Positions 19,459-28,449 of a stretch of 64,000 nucleotides of DNA are shown piece by piece. The notes under the pieces are model-generated. The model was not told the origin of the DNA. It ran no database searches and saw only the letters and a list, made by a program, of their open reading frames with translations. The stretch comes from Sphingomonas sp. LT1P40 (GTDB lineage: Bacteria; Pseudomonadota; Alphaproteobacteria; Sphingomonadales; Sphingomonadaceae). Position 1 is the first letter of the stretch. Each line of letters begins with the position of its first letter. The stretch lies in the NCBI RefSeq assembly GCF_036663835.1, contig NZ_JAXOJT010000001.1:1488001-1552000 (forward strand), written 5' to 3'. Made by a program: the position numbers and the translations under genes.

Positions 19459-22194
19459 TCACAGCGCCCCGTGGCAATGCTTGTATTTGCGGCCCGACCC
19501 GCATGGGCATGGCGCATTGCGGCTGACCTGACCCGCCCATTGCGAGGGATCGTCGCCGAACTCCTCGCCGCTGGGACGCGGTATCTGCATCGGGGGAAGT
19601 TCATTCGAGATCAGCCCCGCCGACCCGGCATCCCAGTCGGCGCTGTTGTCGTATCCGGTCAGCGGATCGATATGCGTCGTCAGGAAATCGGGCAATTCGG
19701 GCAGTTCGGGCTGCTGATAGCCGAATTCGGCCCAGGCGATGGTGCGGGTCACATCCTCACGGATGCTGGCCAGCATGCGCTCGAACATGGCAAACGCTTC
19801 CTGCTTATACTCGTTGATCGGCGTTTTCTGCGCATAGGCGCGCAGGTGAACGACCTGACGCAGCGCATCGAGCATCGCCAGATGCTCTTTCCAGTGGTGG
19901 TCGAGATTCTGGAGCAGGATCGACTTCTCAATCTGCATCCAGGTTTCGGGATCCAGTTCGTCGGACTTGCCGGTCACTTTCGCATCGGCGAGCTCGCGCA
20001 CGCGATTCTCGACGTCCTCGGGCTCGATGCCGTCCTGTTCGGCGACCCACTGCTCGATCGGCACCGCGATGCCCAGCGTCTGCTCGGCGCGTTCCTTCAG
20101 CCCAGCGATATCCCATTGCTCGGGATAGGTCTCGGGCGGGCATGAGCGGCCGACGATGTCGTTGACCGTCTCGGCGCGCATATCCTCGACCACGTCGCCG
20201 ACGGTGTCGGCATCCATGATGTCGGCGCGCTGTTCGTACACGACCTTGCGCTGGTCGTTCATCACGTCATCATACTCGACGACCTGCTTGCGGATGTCGT
20301 AGTTGCGCGCTTCGACCTTTTTCTGCGCCGTCTCGATCGCCTTGCTCAGCCATTTCGATCCGATCGCCTCGCCATCGGCGATGTTGTTGCGCATCATCTT
20401 GGCGAACAGCGTATCGGGGCCGAAGATGCGCAGCAGATCGTCGTCGAGGCTGAGGTAGAAGCGCGACAGGCCGGGATCGCCCTGACGGCCCGAACGGCCG
20501 CGCAGCTGGTTGTCGATGCGGCGGCTTTCGTGCCGTTCAGTGCCCAGCACGAACAGGCCGCCCGCTTCCAGCACCTTGGCCTTTTCGGCGGCGACTTCGG
20601 CCTTGATCTGCGCCTCGGCGGCTTCGCGCTCCGGCCCCTCGGGCATGTCGCGCAATTCGTCATTGGTGCGGAATTCGACGTTGCCGCCCAGCTGAATGTC
20701 AGTGCCGCGACCGGCCATGTTGGTGGCGATCGTCACCGCGCCCAGCCGCCCGGCCTGCGCCACGATATGCGCCTCATTCTCGTGCTGGCGCGCGTTCAGG
20801 ACCGAATGGTCGACGCCTTCCTTGGTGAGGTAATCCGACAGCAGCTCGGACTTCTCGATCGACACCGTGCCGACCAATACCGGCTGTCCCTTCAGCGCAT
20901 GTTCCTTGATCGTGCGCGCGATGGCGATAAACTTGTCTTGCTGAGTCTTGTAGAATTCGTCGTCCTGATCGATCCGCTTGACGTCGACATTGGTCGGGAT
21001 GGTGACGACGTTGATCTTGTAGATGTCGAAGAATTCCGGTGCCTCGGTCGCCGCCGTGCCGGTCATGCCCGCAAGCTTTGGATACATGCGGAAGTAATTC
21101 TGGAAGGTGACGCTGGCGAGCGTCTGGTTTTCCGGCTCGATCGTCACGCCTTCCTTTGCCTCGACCGCCTGGTGCAGGCCGTCCGACCAGCGGCGGCCGT
21201 CCATCATGCGCCCGGTGAACTCGTCGATGATGACGACCTTCTCGTCCTTGACGATATAGTCGATGTCGCGCTTGCGCATGACGTTGGCCTGCAGCGCCTG
21301 ATTGAGGTGATGGACGACCTGGGTGTTCTCGAAGTCGTAGAGATTGTCGCCCTGAAGCAGTCCCGCCGCCTCCAGCATCCGCTCGACGGTTTCGGTGCCA
21401 TCCTCGGTCAGGATGACGCTCTTCTGCTTCTCGTCCTTTTCGTAGGTGCCCTCGTCGAGCTGCTTCACGATCGCGTCGACCTGCAGGTACAGTTCGGACT
21501 TGTCGTCGGTCGGGCCGGAGATGATGAGCGGGGTGCGCGCTTCGTCGATCAGCACGGAATCGACTTCATCGACGATCGCCATGGCGAAGGGACGCTGCAC
21601 CATCGATGCGCGGTCATATTTCATGTTGTCGCGCAGATAGTCGAAGCCGAATTCGTTGTTGGTGCCATAGGTGATGTCGGCGCCATAGGCTTCGCGGCGC
21701 TGATGATCGGCCAGGTTCGGCACGATCACGCCGACGCTGAGGCCCAGGAACTTGTAGATCTGGCCCATCCATTCGGCATCGCGGCGGGCAAGGTAATCGT
21801 TGACGGTGATGACGTGGACGCCCTTGCCCGGGAGCGCGTTGAGGTAGGTGGCGAGCGTGGCGACCAGCGTCTTGCCCTCACCCGTGCGCATTTCGGCGAT
21901 CTCGCCGCGATGGAGGACGATGCCGCCGATCATCTGCACGTCGAAATGGCGCATGCCGAGCACGCGGACCGATGCCTCACGCACCGTGGCGAACGCTTCG
22001 GGCAGGATCGAATCGATCTTCTCGCCACCGTCGAGCCGTTCCCGGAACTTGACGGTTTGTCCGGCGAGCTCTTCATCACTCAGCGCCTGAAGGGCTGGCT
22101 CGAAGGCGTTGATCTTGTTGACGATCGCCCCGAGGCTTTTGACGTACCGGTCGTTGGACGAGCCGAAGAATGTTTTGGCCAAACCGCCGAACAT
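19459..22194 (-). CDS. secA: Preprotein translocase ATPase SecA
   Basis: A 911-residue motor ATPase that drives proteins through SecYEG. Visible features are the Walker [14 protein letters not shown], the [15 protein letters not shown] helicase motif, [11 protein letters not shown] and [13 protein letters not shown] in the second nucleotide-binding fold, and the C-terminal zinc-binding SecB-interaction tail [14 protein letters not shown]. The ATG at 22194 gives the canonical [16 protein letters not shown]-terminus; an upstream in-frame start at 22227 adds unrelated residues. Confidence 0.98.
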   Translation of the reverse strand: MFGGLAKTFFGSSNDRYVKSLGAIVNKINAFEPALQALSDEELAGQTVKFRERLDGGEKIDSILPEAFATVREASVRVLGMRHFDVQMIGGIVLHRGEIAEMRTGEGKTLVATLATYLNALPGKGVHVITVNDYLARRDAEWMGQIYKFLGLSVGVIVPNLADHQRREAYGADITYGTNNEFGFDYLRDNMKYDRASMVQRPFAMAIVDEVDSVLIDEARTPLIISGPTDDKSELYLQVDAIVKQLDEGTYEKDEKQKSVILTEDGTETVERMLEAAGLLQGDNLYDFENTQVVHHLNQALQANVMRKRDIDYIVKDEKVVIIDEFTGRMMDGRRWSDGLHQAVEAKEGVTIEPENQTLASVTFQNYFRMYPKLAGMTGTAATEAPEFFDIYKINVVTIPTNVDVKRIDQDDEFYKTQQDKFIAIARTIKEHALKGQPVLVGTVSIEKSELLSDYLTKEGVDHSVLNARQHENEAHIVAQAGRLGAVTIATNMAGRGTDIQLGGNVEFRTNDELRDMPEGPEREAAEAQIKAEVAAEKAKVLEAGGLFVLGTERHESRRIDNQLRGRSGRQGDPGLSRFYLSLDDDLLRIFGPDTLFAKMMRNNIADGEAIGSKWLSKAIETAQKKVEARNYDIRKQVVEYDDVMNDQRKVVYEQRADIMDADTVGDVVEDMRAETVNDIVGRSCPPETYPEQWDIAGLKERAEQTLGIAVPIEQWVAEQDGIEPEDVENRVRELADAKVTGKSDELDPETWMQIEKSILLQNLDHHWKEHLAMLDALRQVVHLRAYAQKTPINEYKQEAFAMFERMLASIREDVTRTIAWAEFGYQQPELPELPDFLTTHIDPLTGYDNSADWDAGSAGLISNELPPMQIPRPSGEEFGDDPSQWAGQVSRNAPCPCGSGRKYKHCHGAL

Positions 22195-22299
22195 GATGGT
22201 TTCCAGTCGTATGAAATTGTGAGGCATGCGCCCGCATCACGGGCGCAAATGATTTGAATGCGAAAGGCATGCCGCCCGCGTCGGGGCTGCATGGGGCGG

Positions 22300-22566
22300 C
22301 TATTCCAGCCGGCGTTCGCTCGTCAGCCGTGCGGGGCGACCCGCAGGTGCGTCATGGATCGCAAAAGACGGTGCCGGACGCGCGTCATTGCCGGAGACCG
22401 GGATCGCCGCAGCGACCATCGCCACCGCGACAGCGGTTTCCGCAACCGATTCGGCGGCACGGGTGATCGCGGCGCCATTCTGCTGAGGAACCACGCGCAC
22501 GCCGTCCCCGGTGATGACACCGGTCAGGCCCGCCAGAAGCGCGGAAAGGAACAGCAGTAATTGCAC
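22300..22566 (-). CDS. Small putative exported or membrane protein
   Basis: An 88-residue frame from a GTG at 22566 with AGGG six bases upstream. The first 20 residues (QLLLFLSALLAGLTGVITGD) form a hydrophobic signal or membrane segment, and a second hydrophobic stretch (VAVAMVAAAIPVSG) lies at about 46-60. The rest is short and Ala/Pro/Arg-rich. I do not recognise a family. It lies between the TonB-like gene and secA on the same strand. The frame continues upstream without a stop, so the start is a judgement and the gene is only moderately supported. Confidence 0.45.
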   Translation of the reverse strand: MQLLLFLSALLAGLTGVITGDGVRVVPQQNGAAITRAAESVAETAVAVAMVAAAIPVSGNDARPAPSFAIHDAPAGRPARLTSERRLE

Positions 22567-22675
22567 GTAGCGCCCTGTAACGACCCCGAATTGCCCGCCG
22601 CTGAACGGCAAGCAGGCCGGACATAGGGGTGGAGTCGCGTTCCTCCAACCCCAAAAGCTCATTCGCGTGCGTCTC

Positions 22676-23209
22676 TCATTCCTGGATCTGCCAGCGAAAG
22701 CGCAGCCGCGAGGTTTGATCGATCGCCCGCCCCTGTGCATCGACCGCCGGACTGTAGAGCGCGCGTTCGGTAATCAGCGCACAGGTCGTGCGGTCGAGCA
22801 GCGGCGAGCCGGAACTGTGCGCGATCCTGCAGTCGGCGACCCGCCCGTTGCGCTTTATGGTGAACTCGACGCCGACGGAACCCTGTTCCCCGTTGCGAAG
22901 CGCGGCGGGGGGATAGTCGTCATTCGTCACCCATGATGCCGGACTGACGATCGCCTGAGCGCGATCCCCGGCCGGTTCGGTTGCGGGGGCCGACAACGGC
23001 ATGTTTCTTTCCGCCGCTCGTTCGACGTCCTGACGCTGCGGGATCGTCTTTGGCAGTTGCTGGTCCAATTGTTCAGTCTGAACGATCAGAAAAATGCCGG
23101 CACCCGCGACGGCGACGGCCAGCGCGATCAGGACCAATACAGGCGAACCGCCGCCGGGGCGCACCGGTGCGCCGGGTCCGCGGTCGGGAAGTCGCTCGTC
23201 GAGGCGCAT
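22676..23209 (-). CDS. TonB-family energy-transducer-like protein
   Basis: A 177-residue protein with one N-terminal membrane segment (about residues 23-42, VLVLIALAVAVAGAGIFLIV), a periplasmic linker and a C-terminal TonB-like domain. The domain starts with the typical YPPAALRNGEQGSVGVEFTI and ends with SRLRFRWQI. The long Pro-rich spacer of true TonB is missing, so it may be a TonB paralogue or a structural relative rather than the main transducer. Its ATG directly follows the folB stop codon, so it sits in the fol operon transcript. Confidence 0.85.
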   Translation of the reverse strand: MRLDERLPDRGPGAPVRPGGGSPVLVLIALAVAVAGAGIFLIVQTEQLDQQLPKTIPQRQDVERAAERNMPLSAPATEPAGDRAQAIVSPASWVTNDDYPPAALRNGEQGSVGVEFTIKRNGRVADCRIAHSSGSPLLDRTTCALITERALYSPAVDAQGRAIDQTSRLRFRWQIQE

Positions 23210-23569
23210 CTACCCGTCCCGGCTCCGCGTTACTTCGCACCCGACGCGCGCATCCGGATAAACGTCGAGTTTCATCGAGCGAACCTTTACCGTGCGGACG
23301 CGCGGATCGGCGGACAGGGCCAGACTCGCGACATCCTCGCACAGCGTCTCCTGCAACTCGATATGCCGCGCTGCCGCCAGTTTCAGGATGCCGGTGCGCA
23401 GATAATCGTAATCGACCACCGCATCGATTCGGTCGTCCGGTGCCGTGTCATAGCCGCAGGTCAGCCATACGCTGACCGATACGCGCTGCGGCGCGGCGCG
23501 TTCATGGTCGTGGATGCCGAGGCCGATTTCGATCTCCAGCCCCTCCAGCAGAATGGTGTATTCAACCAT
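23210..23569 (-). CDS. folB: Dihydroneopterin aldolase
   Basis: The 119-residue enzyme cleaves dihydroneopterin to hydroxymethyl-dihydropterin in folate synthesis. It has the small T-fold length and pattern: an N-terminal ILLEGLEIEIGLGIHDHE with the pterin-binding region, a DYDYLRTGI segment, and ETLCEDVASLAL with the Glu that anchors the pterin. It overlaps the end of the SDR gene by eight bases and abuts the TonB-like gene. With folE upstream it forms a pterin operon. Confidence 0.92.
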   Translation of the reverse strand: MVEYTILLEGLEIEIGLGIHDHERAAPQRVSVSVWLTCGYDTAPDDRIDAVVDYDYLRTGILKLAAARHIELQETLCEDVASLALSADPRVRTVKVRSMKLDVYPDARVGCEVTRSRDG

Positions 23570-24311
23570 CGGGGCGTGTCCGCGTGTCGAACATCACGTC
23601 GCCGTCGCGCTTGACGAAACGCTGGCCGCAATCGACGAAGATATTCTGCCCGGTGATGCTGCGTGCGGTGAGCAGATGCTCGACGGTACGCGCGATGTCG
23701 ACCAGATCGACGCGGCGTTCGAGCAGGTTCGCCGAGCCGACTGCCGCGAACTCGGCTTCGCTCTGATCGAGGCTGGGGAGCGAGATGCCCGGCGACACGG
23801 CGTTCACGCGGATGCGCGGGGCGAGTGCCATCGCCAGCAGCGTCGTCGCCTCCGCTAGCGCGGCCTTGCTGAGGGTGTAGGTCAGGAAATCGGGGTTGGG
23901 GTTGGCGAGCTTCTGGTCGAGAAGATTGACGATCACCCCCTCCCCCAGCCCGGTCTGCGCCGCCAGTGCGGAGGCGAGGATCAGCGGCGCGCCGAGATTG
24001 ACATGCATGTGCCGGTCGAGCGCGGCGTAATCGGCGATCGGCAGCGCGTCCCATGCGAACAGCGAGGCGTTGTTGACCAGCCCCTCGACCGGCGCGCCCA
24101 GCGCGGTTGCCGCCGCCCGGATCAGCCCGCGCGCTTCGGCGGGATCGGCAAGATCAGCGGTGACCAGCCTTACGTCCAGTTCCGCCGCCAGCGCCTCCGC
24201 CTCGTCATGCGAATCATGGTGATGCACCGCGACTCGGTGCCCGGCACCGACCAGATGCCGCACGATCGCCGCCCCGATCCGCCGCGCGCCGCCGGTTACC
24301 AATATCCGCAT
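23562..24311 (-). CDS. SDR oxidoreductase, pteridine-reductase/FolM-like
   Basis: A 249-residue short-chain dehydrogenase from the ATG at 24311, which overlaps the folE stop (TGATG). The dinucleotide motif is TGGARRIGAA with the Arg typical of NADPH-dependent pteridine reductases (PTR1, FolM) rather than the usual TGxxxGIG. NNAS, a YTLSKAAL Tyr-Lys pair and a VSPG segment follow. Placed between folE and folB, it most likely reduces a dihydropterin or dihydrofolate. The substrate assignment comes from motif and context, not from direct evidence. Confidence 0.88.
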   Translation of the reverse strand: MRILVTGGARRIGAAIVRHLVGAGHRVAVHHHDSHDEAEALAAELDVRLVTADLADPAEARGLIRAAATALGAPVEGLVNNASLFAWDALPIADYAALDRHMHVNLGAPLILASALAAQTGLGEGVIVNLLDQKLANPNPDFLTYTLSKAALAEATTLLAMALAPRIRVNAVSPGISLPSLDQSEAEFAAVGSANLLERRVDLVDIARTVEHLLTARSITGQNIFVDCGQRFVKRDGDVMFDTRTRPDG

Positions 24312-24946
24312 CAATAGCCCATCAGCTTCAGCACTTCCTGCCGGCTGCGTTCATCGTCGCGGAATACGCCCATCATGCGGCTGGTGACCATGCCGACGCC
24401 GGGGGTGCGCACCCCGCGCGCGGTCATGCAGGCATGGCTGGCATCGATCACGACGGCCACTCCGGCTGGCTTCAGATTGTCCCAGATGCAGTCGGCGACC
24501 TGCGCGGTCAGCCGTTCCTGCACCTGCAGCCGTCGCGCATAGGCGTGGAGCACGCGCGCGAGCTTCGAAATGCCGACAACGCGGTTCTGCGGCAGATACG
24601 CGATCGACGCCTTGCCGATGATCGGCGCCATGTGATGTTCGCAGTGCGACTGAAATGGAATGTCCTTCAGCAGCACGATATCGTCATAGCCACCGACTTC
24701 CTCGAACACGCGGCTCAGATGGTGGGCCGGGTCCTCGCCATAGCCCTGGCAATATTCCTTCCACGCGCGCGCGACGCGCTTGGGCGTGTCCAGCAGCCCT
24801 TCCCGACTCGGATCGTCGCCGGCCCAGCGCAGGATCGTGCGCACCGCGTCGGCGACGTCATCGGGCACCTCGATCTTTGGCGGGGACGCGACGACGTCAC
24901 CATCCTCTGGGCCGTCATCGGGTTCTTCGTGATCGTTACAGCTCAT
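24311..24946 (-). CDS. folE: GTP cyclohydrolase I
   Basis: The 211-residue enzyme turns GTP into dihydroneopterin triphosphate, the entry to folate. The zinc and catalytic residues are visible in PFQSHCEHHMAPI and in DASHACMTARGV, and the decamer-forming ISKLARVLHAYARRLQVQERLT helix region is intact. The N-terminal 25 residues are acidic and variable, as in other members. First gene of a folE-SDR-folB-tonB-like run on the minus strand. Confidence 0.96.
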   Translation of the reverse strand: MSCNDHEEPDDGPEDGDVVASPPKIEVPDDVADAVRTILRWAGDDPSREGLLDTPKRVARAWKEYCQGYGEDPAHHLSRVFEEVGGYDDIVLLKDIPFQSHCEHHMAPIIGKASIAYLPQNRVVGISKLARVLHAYARRLQVQERLTAQVADCIWDNLKPAGVAVVIDASHACMTARGVRTPGVGMVTSRMMGVFRDDERSRQEVLKLMGY

Positions 24947-25067
24947 AGGCGAACGGCCTTATCCTTGTCGTTGACGCTACGGCAAGCGTGCTCACCCTGT
25001 TGCCGTTGGGCAACAAGTGTTGCCGAACGGGAAATATCCAGCATTTCTGCGGGATTCCTAGCATCAT

Positions 25068-25084
25068 TTGACGTTGACGTAAGG
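25068..25084 (+). promoter_or_regulatory. Operator-like motif upstream of the TonB-dependent receptor
   Basis: TTGACGTTGACGTAAGG matches the merR promoter element at 2920-2936 in 16 of 17 positions. It ends 86 bases before the receptor start codon. The second TTGACG (25074-25079) could serve as a -35 with a weak TAGCTT -10 eighteen bases on. The rest of the 224-base gap between folE and the receptor shows no gene that I can support. Confidence 0.45.
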
Positions 25085-25170
25085 TTTGCAGCGGCGGTAG
25101 CTTCCGCGACAACATATCACACAGGCGATCCGGCACCAGATCGGCGCGCCGCCCAGAGAGGAGGCCCTTC

Positions 25171-27711
25171 ATGCGGAAGTTCCAGCTATTCACTGTGTCC
25201 GCCATCGCCCTGATGGCCGCTGCCCCTGCCTTTGCGCAGGAAACCACCCAGTCCGACCCCGCCGCCGCCGAAACGGCGCCCACCGATGAAGGCGAAGTCG
25301 TCATCTCGGCGCAGGGTCGTACCCAGATCGCCCAGGACGTGCCGCTCGCGGTGTCCGTGGTCGATGCCGGGCTGATCGAAAAGGCCGGCATCAGCGACGT
25401 GCGCGGCCTGCGCCAGCTGACCCCCAGCCTTCAGACCACGACCGGCCAGTCGGCGGCGACCGGCGTCGTCATCTCGATCCGCGGTATCGGCACCGCCGGC
25501 GACAATCCCGGCTTCGAGCCCGCCGTCGGCGTGTTCATCGACGGCGTGTTCCGCGCGCGCGCCGGTCTGGCACTGTCCGACCTGCCCGAGCTGGATCGCG
25601 TCGAAGTGCTGCGTGGCCCACAGGGCACGCTGTTCGGGCGCAACACGTCGGCCGGTGCGCTCAACATCCTGACCGCGCGCCCCAAATTCACGCTCGGCGG
25701 CTATGCCGAGGCATCCTATGGCAATTACAACGAGATCGAGCTGAAGGCAGGGGTTAACATCCCGCTGAGCGAAACGTTCGCGGCCCGTGTCGATGGCGGC
25801 TATCACAAGCGTGACGGCTATGTTCAGGACGTCAACGCCGACCGCCAGTTCAACAATCTCGACCGCTTCTTCGTGCGCGGTCAGGCCCTGTATGAGGGTG
25901 CCGATTTCTCGGTCCGCGTGATCGGCGACTACAGCGAAACCGACGAGCAATGCTGCATCGCGATCCACACTGCGGGCGGCGTCACTGGCCCTGCAATCCA
26001 GTTCCTTGCCGGACTGGCCGGAAACACCGGCATCATCACCCCGGCTGACCCGTCGAAGCGCCGCGCCGCCATTTCGCCCAACCGCGATCTGGGCGAGCGC
26101 GTGAAAGACTGGGGCGTGTCGGCCGAAATCAACTATTCGCTGGGCGATGTCAGCCTGACGTCGATCACCGCCTATCGCGATTGGAAGGCGCGGCGGAACC
26201 AGGACATCGACTTCTCCGGCCTCGACCGCGCCTATCGTGAGAATTATCAGACCGGCCTGCGCGATTTCACGCAGGAAATCCGCCTGCAGGGCACCGCGAT
26301 GGAGGGCAAGCTCGACTGGCTGGTCGGCGGCTTCTATCTGAACGAAAAGCTGACGCTGAACGATCGCATTCGCATCGGCACGCAAGGCGGGCAGTATGTG
26401 GACGCGCTGCTCAGCGCCAACACGGCGACGTTGTCGCCGGCCGCGCCGTTCGGCTTCTCGCTGTTCGGGTCGCTGCCGAACCGGCCGTTCCTGGGTGCCG
26501 CACTGGCCAGCAACCCGGCGCTGGCACCTTTCTTCGCGGCAAACCCGGGTGCGATTCCCCAGTTCGGGCCAGGCGCATTCCTGCCCAGCCCGGTCGGTGC
26601 GGGTCAGGTCAACGACGCCTATGAGGTCGATACCCAGGCCTTCGCGCTGTTCACCCATAACATCATCAATTTCAGCGATCAGCTTTCGCTGACGCTGGGC
26701 GCGCGCTGGAACCGCGAGACCAAGGATTTCAGCGCGAATTTGAACGCCGTGAACCCCAGCTGCTCGGCGATCCTGCCGGGGGGCAGTTCCGCCGCATTCG
26801 GGCAGATCTTCGCTACGCAGACCGCACTGAACGGCATCCGCCTGCTGGTGTGCAACCCGACCGTCAACCCGCAGTTCAACGGCAGCTATAGCGACGAGCG
26901 GACCGAGAACGAGATCACCGGCACCGCCCGGCTCGCGTTCAAGGCGAACGAGGACATCCTGTTCTTCGGCGCCTATAGCCGCGGCTATAAATCGGGTGGC
27001 TACAACCTCGATCGCGGTGGCTTCGACTCGACCTTCTTCGGCGGCAACGGCGCACAGGTCAGCGATCTGGATTTCGGCAAGGAAACGGTTGACGCCTATG
27101 AAGTCGGGATCAAGACCAACTTCACCCGCGCATTCCAGCTGAACGTCACCGGTTTCTACCAGGATTTCGCCGGCTATCAGAATCTGCGGTTCGAAGGATC
27201 GAGCTTCGTCACGCGCCAGTATGACGAAGTGATCTCAAAGGGCGTCGAAATCGAAGCGATCGTTCGCCCGCACCGCGACCTGACGTTCAATCTCGGTTAT
27301 ACCCGCCTGAGCGCGGTGGTGAACGATCCGATCAATGCCCCGGCCGACGACGGCAAACAGCTGACCAACCAGCCGAAGAATGTCGTCACGAGCTCACTGA
27401 CCTGGACCCCGCGCCTCAGCACCGATGTCGGCCTGTTGTTCCATGTCGATGCGCGCATGAACAGCGATGCCAACACGATCAACGATCCGGGCGGCATCCC
27501 GTTCACCACCAATGACGGCTATGTGATGGTCAACGCCCGCGTCGGGCTGGATTTCATGGACGGCAAGTTCGGGCTTGAAGCCTATGTCGAGAATTTGACC
27601 AACACCTATTACAACATCACCGCGTTCCCCGTGCCGGAGCAGACCGGTGCCTATGCGGTCTATCCGTCGACCCCGCGCTTTTATGGCGTGAAGGCGAAGG
27701 TGCGCTTCTAA
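25171..27711 (+). CDS. TonB-dependent outer-membrane receptor
   Basis: An 846-residue receptor. Residues 1-23 are a signal peptide ending AFAQ. A TonB-box-like DEGEVVISAQ sits at about 40-49. The plug domain has SIRGIGTAGDNPG and EVLRGPQGTLFGRNTSAGALN, both typical. The remainder is a 22-stranded barrel ending in the aromatic VRF. It belongs to the large sphingomonad group of receptors that import oligosaccharides, aromatic compounds or siderophores; the substrate is unknown. AGAGGAGG precedes the ATG. No transporter or hydrolase neighbours give a clue. An operator-like motif shared with merR lies upstream. Confidence 0.95.
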   Translation: MRKFQLFTVSAIALMAAAPAFAQETTQSDPAAAETAPTDEGEVVISAQGRTQIAQDVPLAVSVVDAGLIEKAGISDVRGLRQLTPSLQTTTGQSAATGVVISIRGIGTAGDNPGFEPAVGVFIDGVFRARAGLALSDLPELDRVEVLRGPQGTLFGRNTSAGALNILTARPKFTLGGYAEASYGNYNEIELKAGVNIPLSETFAARVDGGYHKRDGYVQDVNADRQFNNLDRFFVRGQALYEGADFSVRVIGDYSETDEQCCIAIHTAGGVTGPAIQFLAGLAGNTGIITPADPSKRRAAISPNRDLGERVKDWGVSAEINYSLGDVSLTSITAYRDWKARRNQDIDFSGLDRAYRENYQTGLRDFTQEIRLQGTAMEGKLDWLVGGFYLNEKLTLNDRIRIGTQGGQYVDALLSANTATLSPAAPFGFSLFGSLPNRPFLGAALASNPALAPFFAANPGAIPQFGPGAFLPSPVGAGQVNDAYEVDTQAFALFTHNIINFSDQLSLTLGARWNRETKDFSANLNAVNPSCSAILPGGSSAAFGQIFATQTALNGIRLLVCNPTVNPQFNGSYSDERTENEITGTARLAFKANEDILFFGAYSRGYKSGGYNLDRGGFDSTFFGGNGAQVSDLDFGKETVDAYEVGIKTNFTRAFQLNVTGFYQDFAGYQNLRFEGSSFVTRQYDEVISKGVEIEAIVRPHRDLTFNLGYTRLSAVVNDPINAPADDGKQLTNQPKNVVTSSLTWTPRLSTDVGLLFHVDARMNSDANTINDPGGIPFTTNDGYVMVNARVGLDFMDGKFGLEAYVENLTNTYYNITAFPVPEQTGAYAVYPSTPRFYGVKAKVRF

Positions 27712-27743
27712 ACGGGGCCAGCCGGTCCCAATCGGCGACTAAC

Positions 27744-27780
27744 GGGCGCGTCCGGGAAACCGGGCGCGCCCTTTGCGTTT
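27744..27780 (+). terminator. Rho-independent terminator of the receptor gene
   Basis: GGGCGCGTCCGG, a GAAA tetraloop and CCGGGCGCGCCC form a 12-pair stem with one T-G wobble, followed by TTTGCGTTT. It lies 32 bases after the receptor stop. Confidence 0.85.
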
Positions 27781-27803
27781 ATGCTTGTTCAAGGAGAATC
27801 GGC

Positions 27804-28010
27804 ATGGCTCAAGCGTTCAAACCCGGTGTTCGCGTGTCCTGGAAATCGCATGGGCACACCGCAAAAGGCGAAGTTCTCCACAAACAAACGTCGGATATGG
27901 TCTTGAAAGGCCATCAAGTACGTGCATCGCGCGAAGAACCGCAGTACATCGTCAAGAGCGACAATGGTGGCAAGGCATCGCACAAGCCGTCGGCGCTGAA
28001 CCGAATTTGA
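27804..28010 (+). CDS. DUF2945 (hypervirulence-associated TUDOR-domain) protein
   Basis: A 68-residue cytosolic protein with an AAGGAGA site before the ATG. The sequence FKPGVRVSWKSHGHTAKGEV, the REEPQYIVKSDNG strand and a terminal ASHKPSALNR match the small Tudor-like DUF2945 family, common in Alphaproteobacteria and fungi. Function unknown; a role in stress or nucleic-acid/protein binding is only guessed. A SWIB-domain gene follows after 39 bases on the same strand. Confidence 0.85.
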   Translation: MAQAFKPGVRVSWKSHGHTAKGEVLHKQTSDMVLKGHQVRASREEPQYIVKSDNGGKASHKPSALNRI

Positions 28011-28049
28011 GCACGGCGACACTCGTCGGCTCGCAAAGGAGAAACAGGA

Positions 28050-28319
28050 ATGGCGGAAACAAAGGCAGCAGGCGGCGCACGTGGCGGTATCGCAAAGCCG
28101 GTAACCCCCTCGCCCGAACTGGCAGAAATCGTTGGCAAGGCAGATCTGCCGCGCAGCGAAATCGTCAGCAAGATGTGGACCTATATCAAGGCCAACAACC
28201 TGCAGAACCCTGAAAACAAGCGCGAGATTCTGGCCGATGCCAAGCTCGAGCCGATCTTTGGCGCGAAGAAGGTGACGATGTTCGAGATGAACAAGCACAT
28301 CGCCAAGCACGTCAAGTAA
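28050..28319 (+). CDS. SWIB/MDM2-domain protein
   Basis: An 89-residue protein consisting of a short Ala/Gly-rich N-terminus and one SWIB fold at about residues 15-88: TPSPELAEIVG, LPRSEIVSKMWTYIKANNLQ, then KLEPIFGAKKVTMFEMNKH. SWIB domains in eukaryotes are chromatin-remodelling parts; bacterial stand-alone versions, known from chlamydiae and many proteobacteria, are suspected DNA-associated proteins. AAAGGAG lies before the ATG. A strong terminator follows, so DUF2945 and SWIB make a two-gene unit. Confidence 0.93.
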   Translation: MAETKAAGGARGGIAKPVTPSPELAEIVGKADLPRSEIVSKMWTYIKANNLQNPENKREILADAKLEPIFGAKKVTMFEMNKHIAKHVK

Positions 28320-28352
28320 TCCAAGGCCGGCACCTCGCCGGTCCGGACAGCG

Positions 28353-28391
28353 GAAAGCCCCCGAAGCCACTGGTTTCGGGGGCTTTCTTTT
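28353..28391 (+). terminator. Rho-independent terminator of the SWIB gene
   Basis: GAAAGCCCCCGAA and TTCGGGGGCTTTC form a 13-pair stem around a nine-base loop, followed by TTTT. It lies 33 bases after the SWIB stop. Confidence 0.9.
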
Positions 28392-28449
28392 GCCATGAGC
28401 GGATTGGCGCTGCTGACGGTAGCGCACGCTTCGCCGGAAAGGGCATGAA

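Noticed and set aside
24947..25067. A second copy of the ACGT palindrome upstream of folE (TTGACGCTACGGCAAG at about 24971)
   Set aside because: It shares only the TTGACG end with the merR site; the rest does not match, so it is probably chance.
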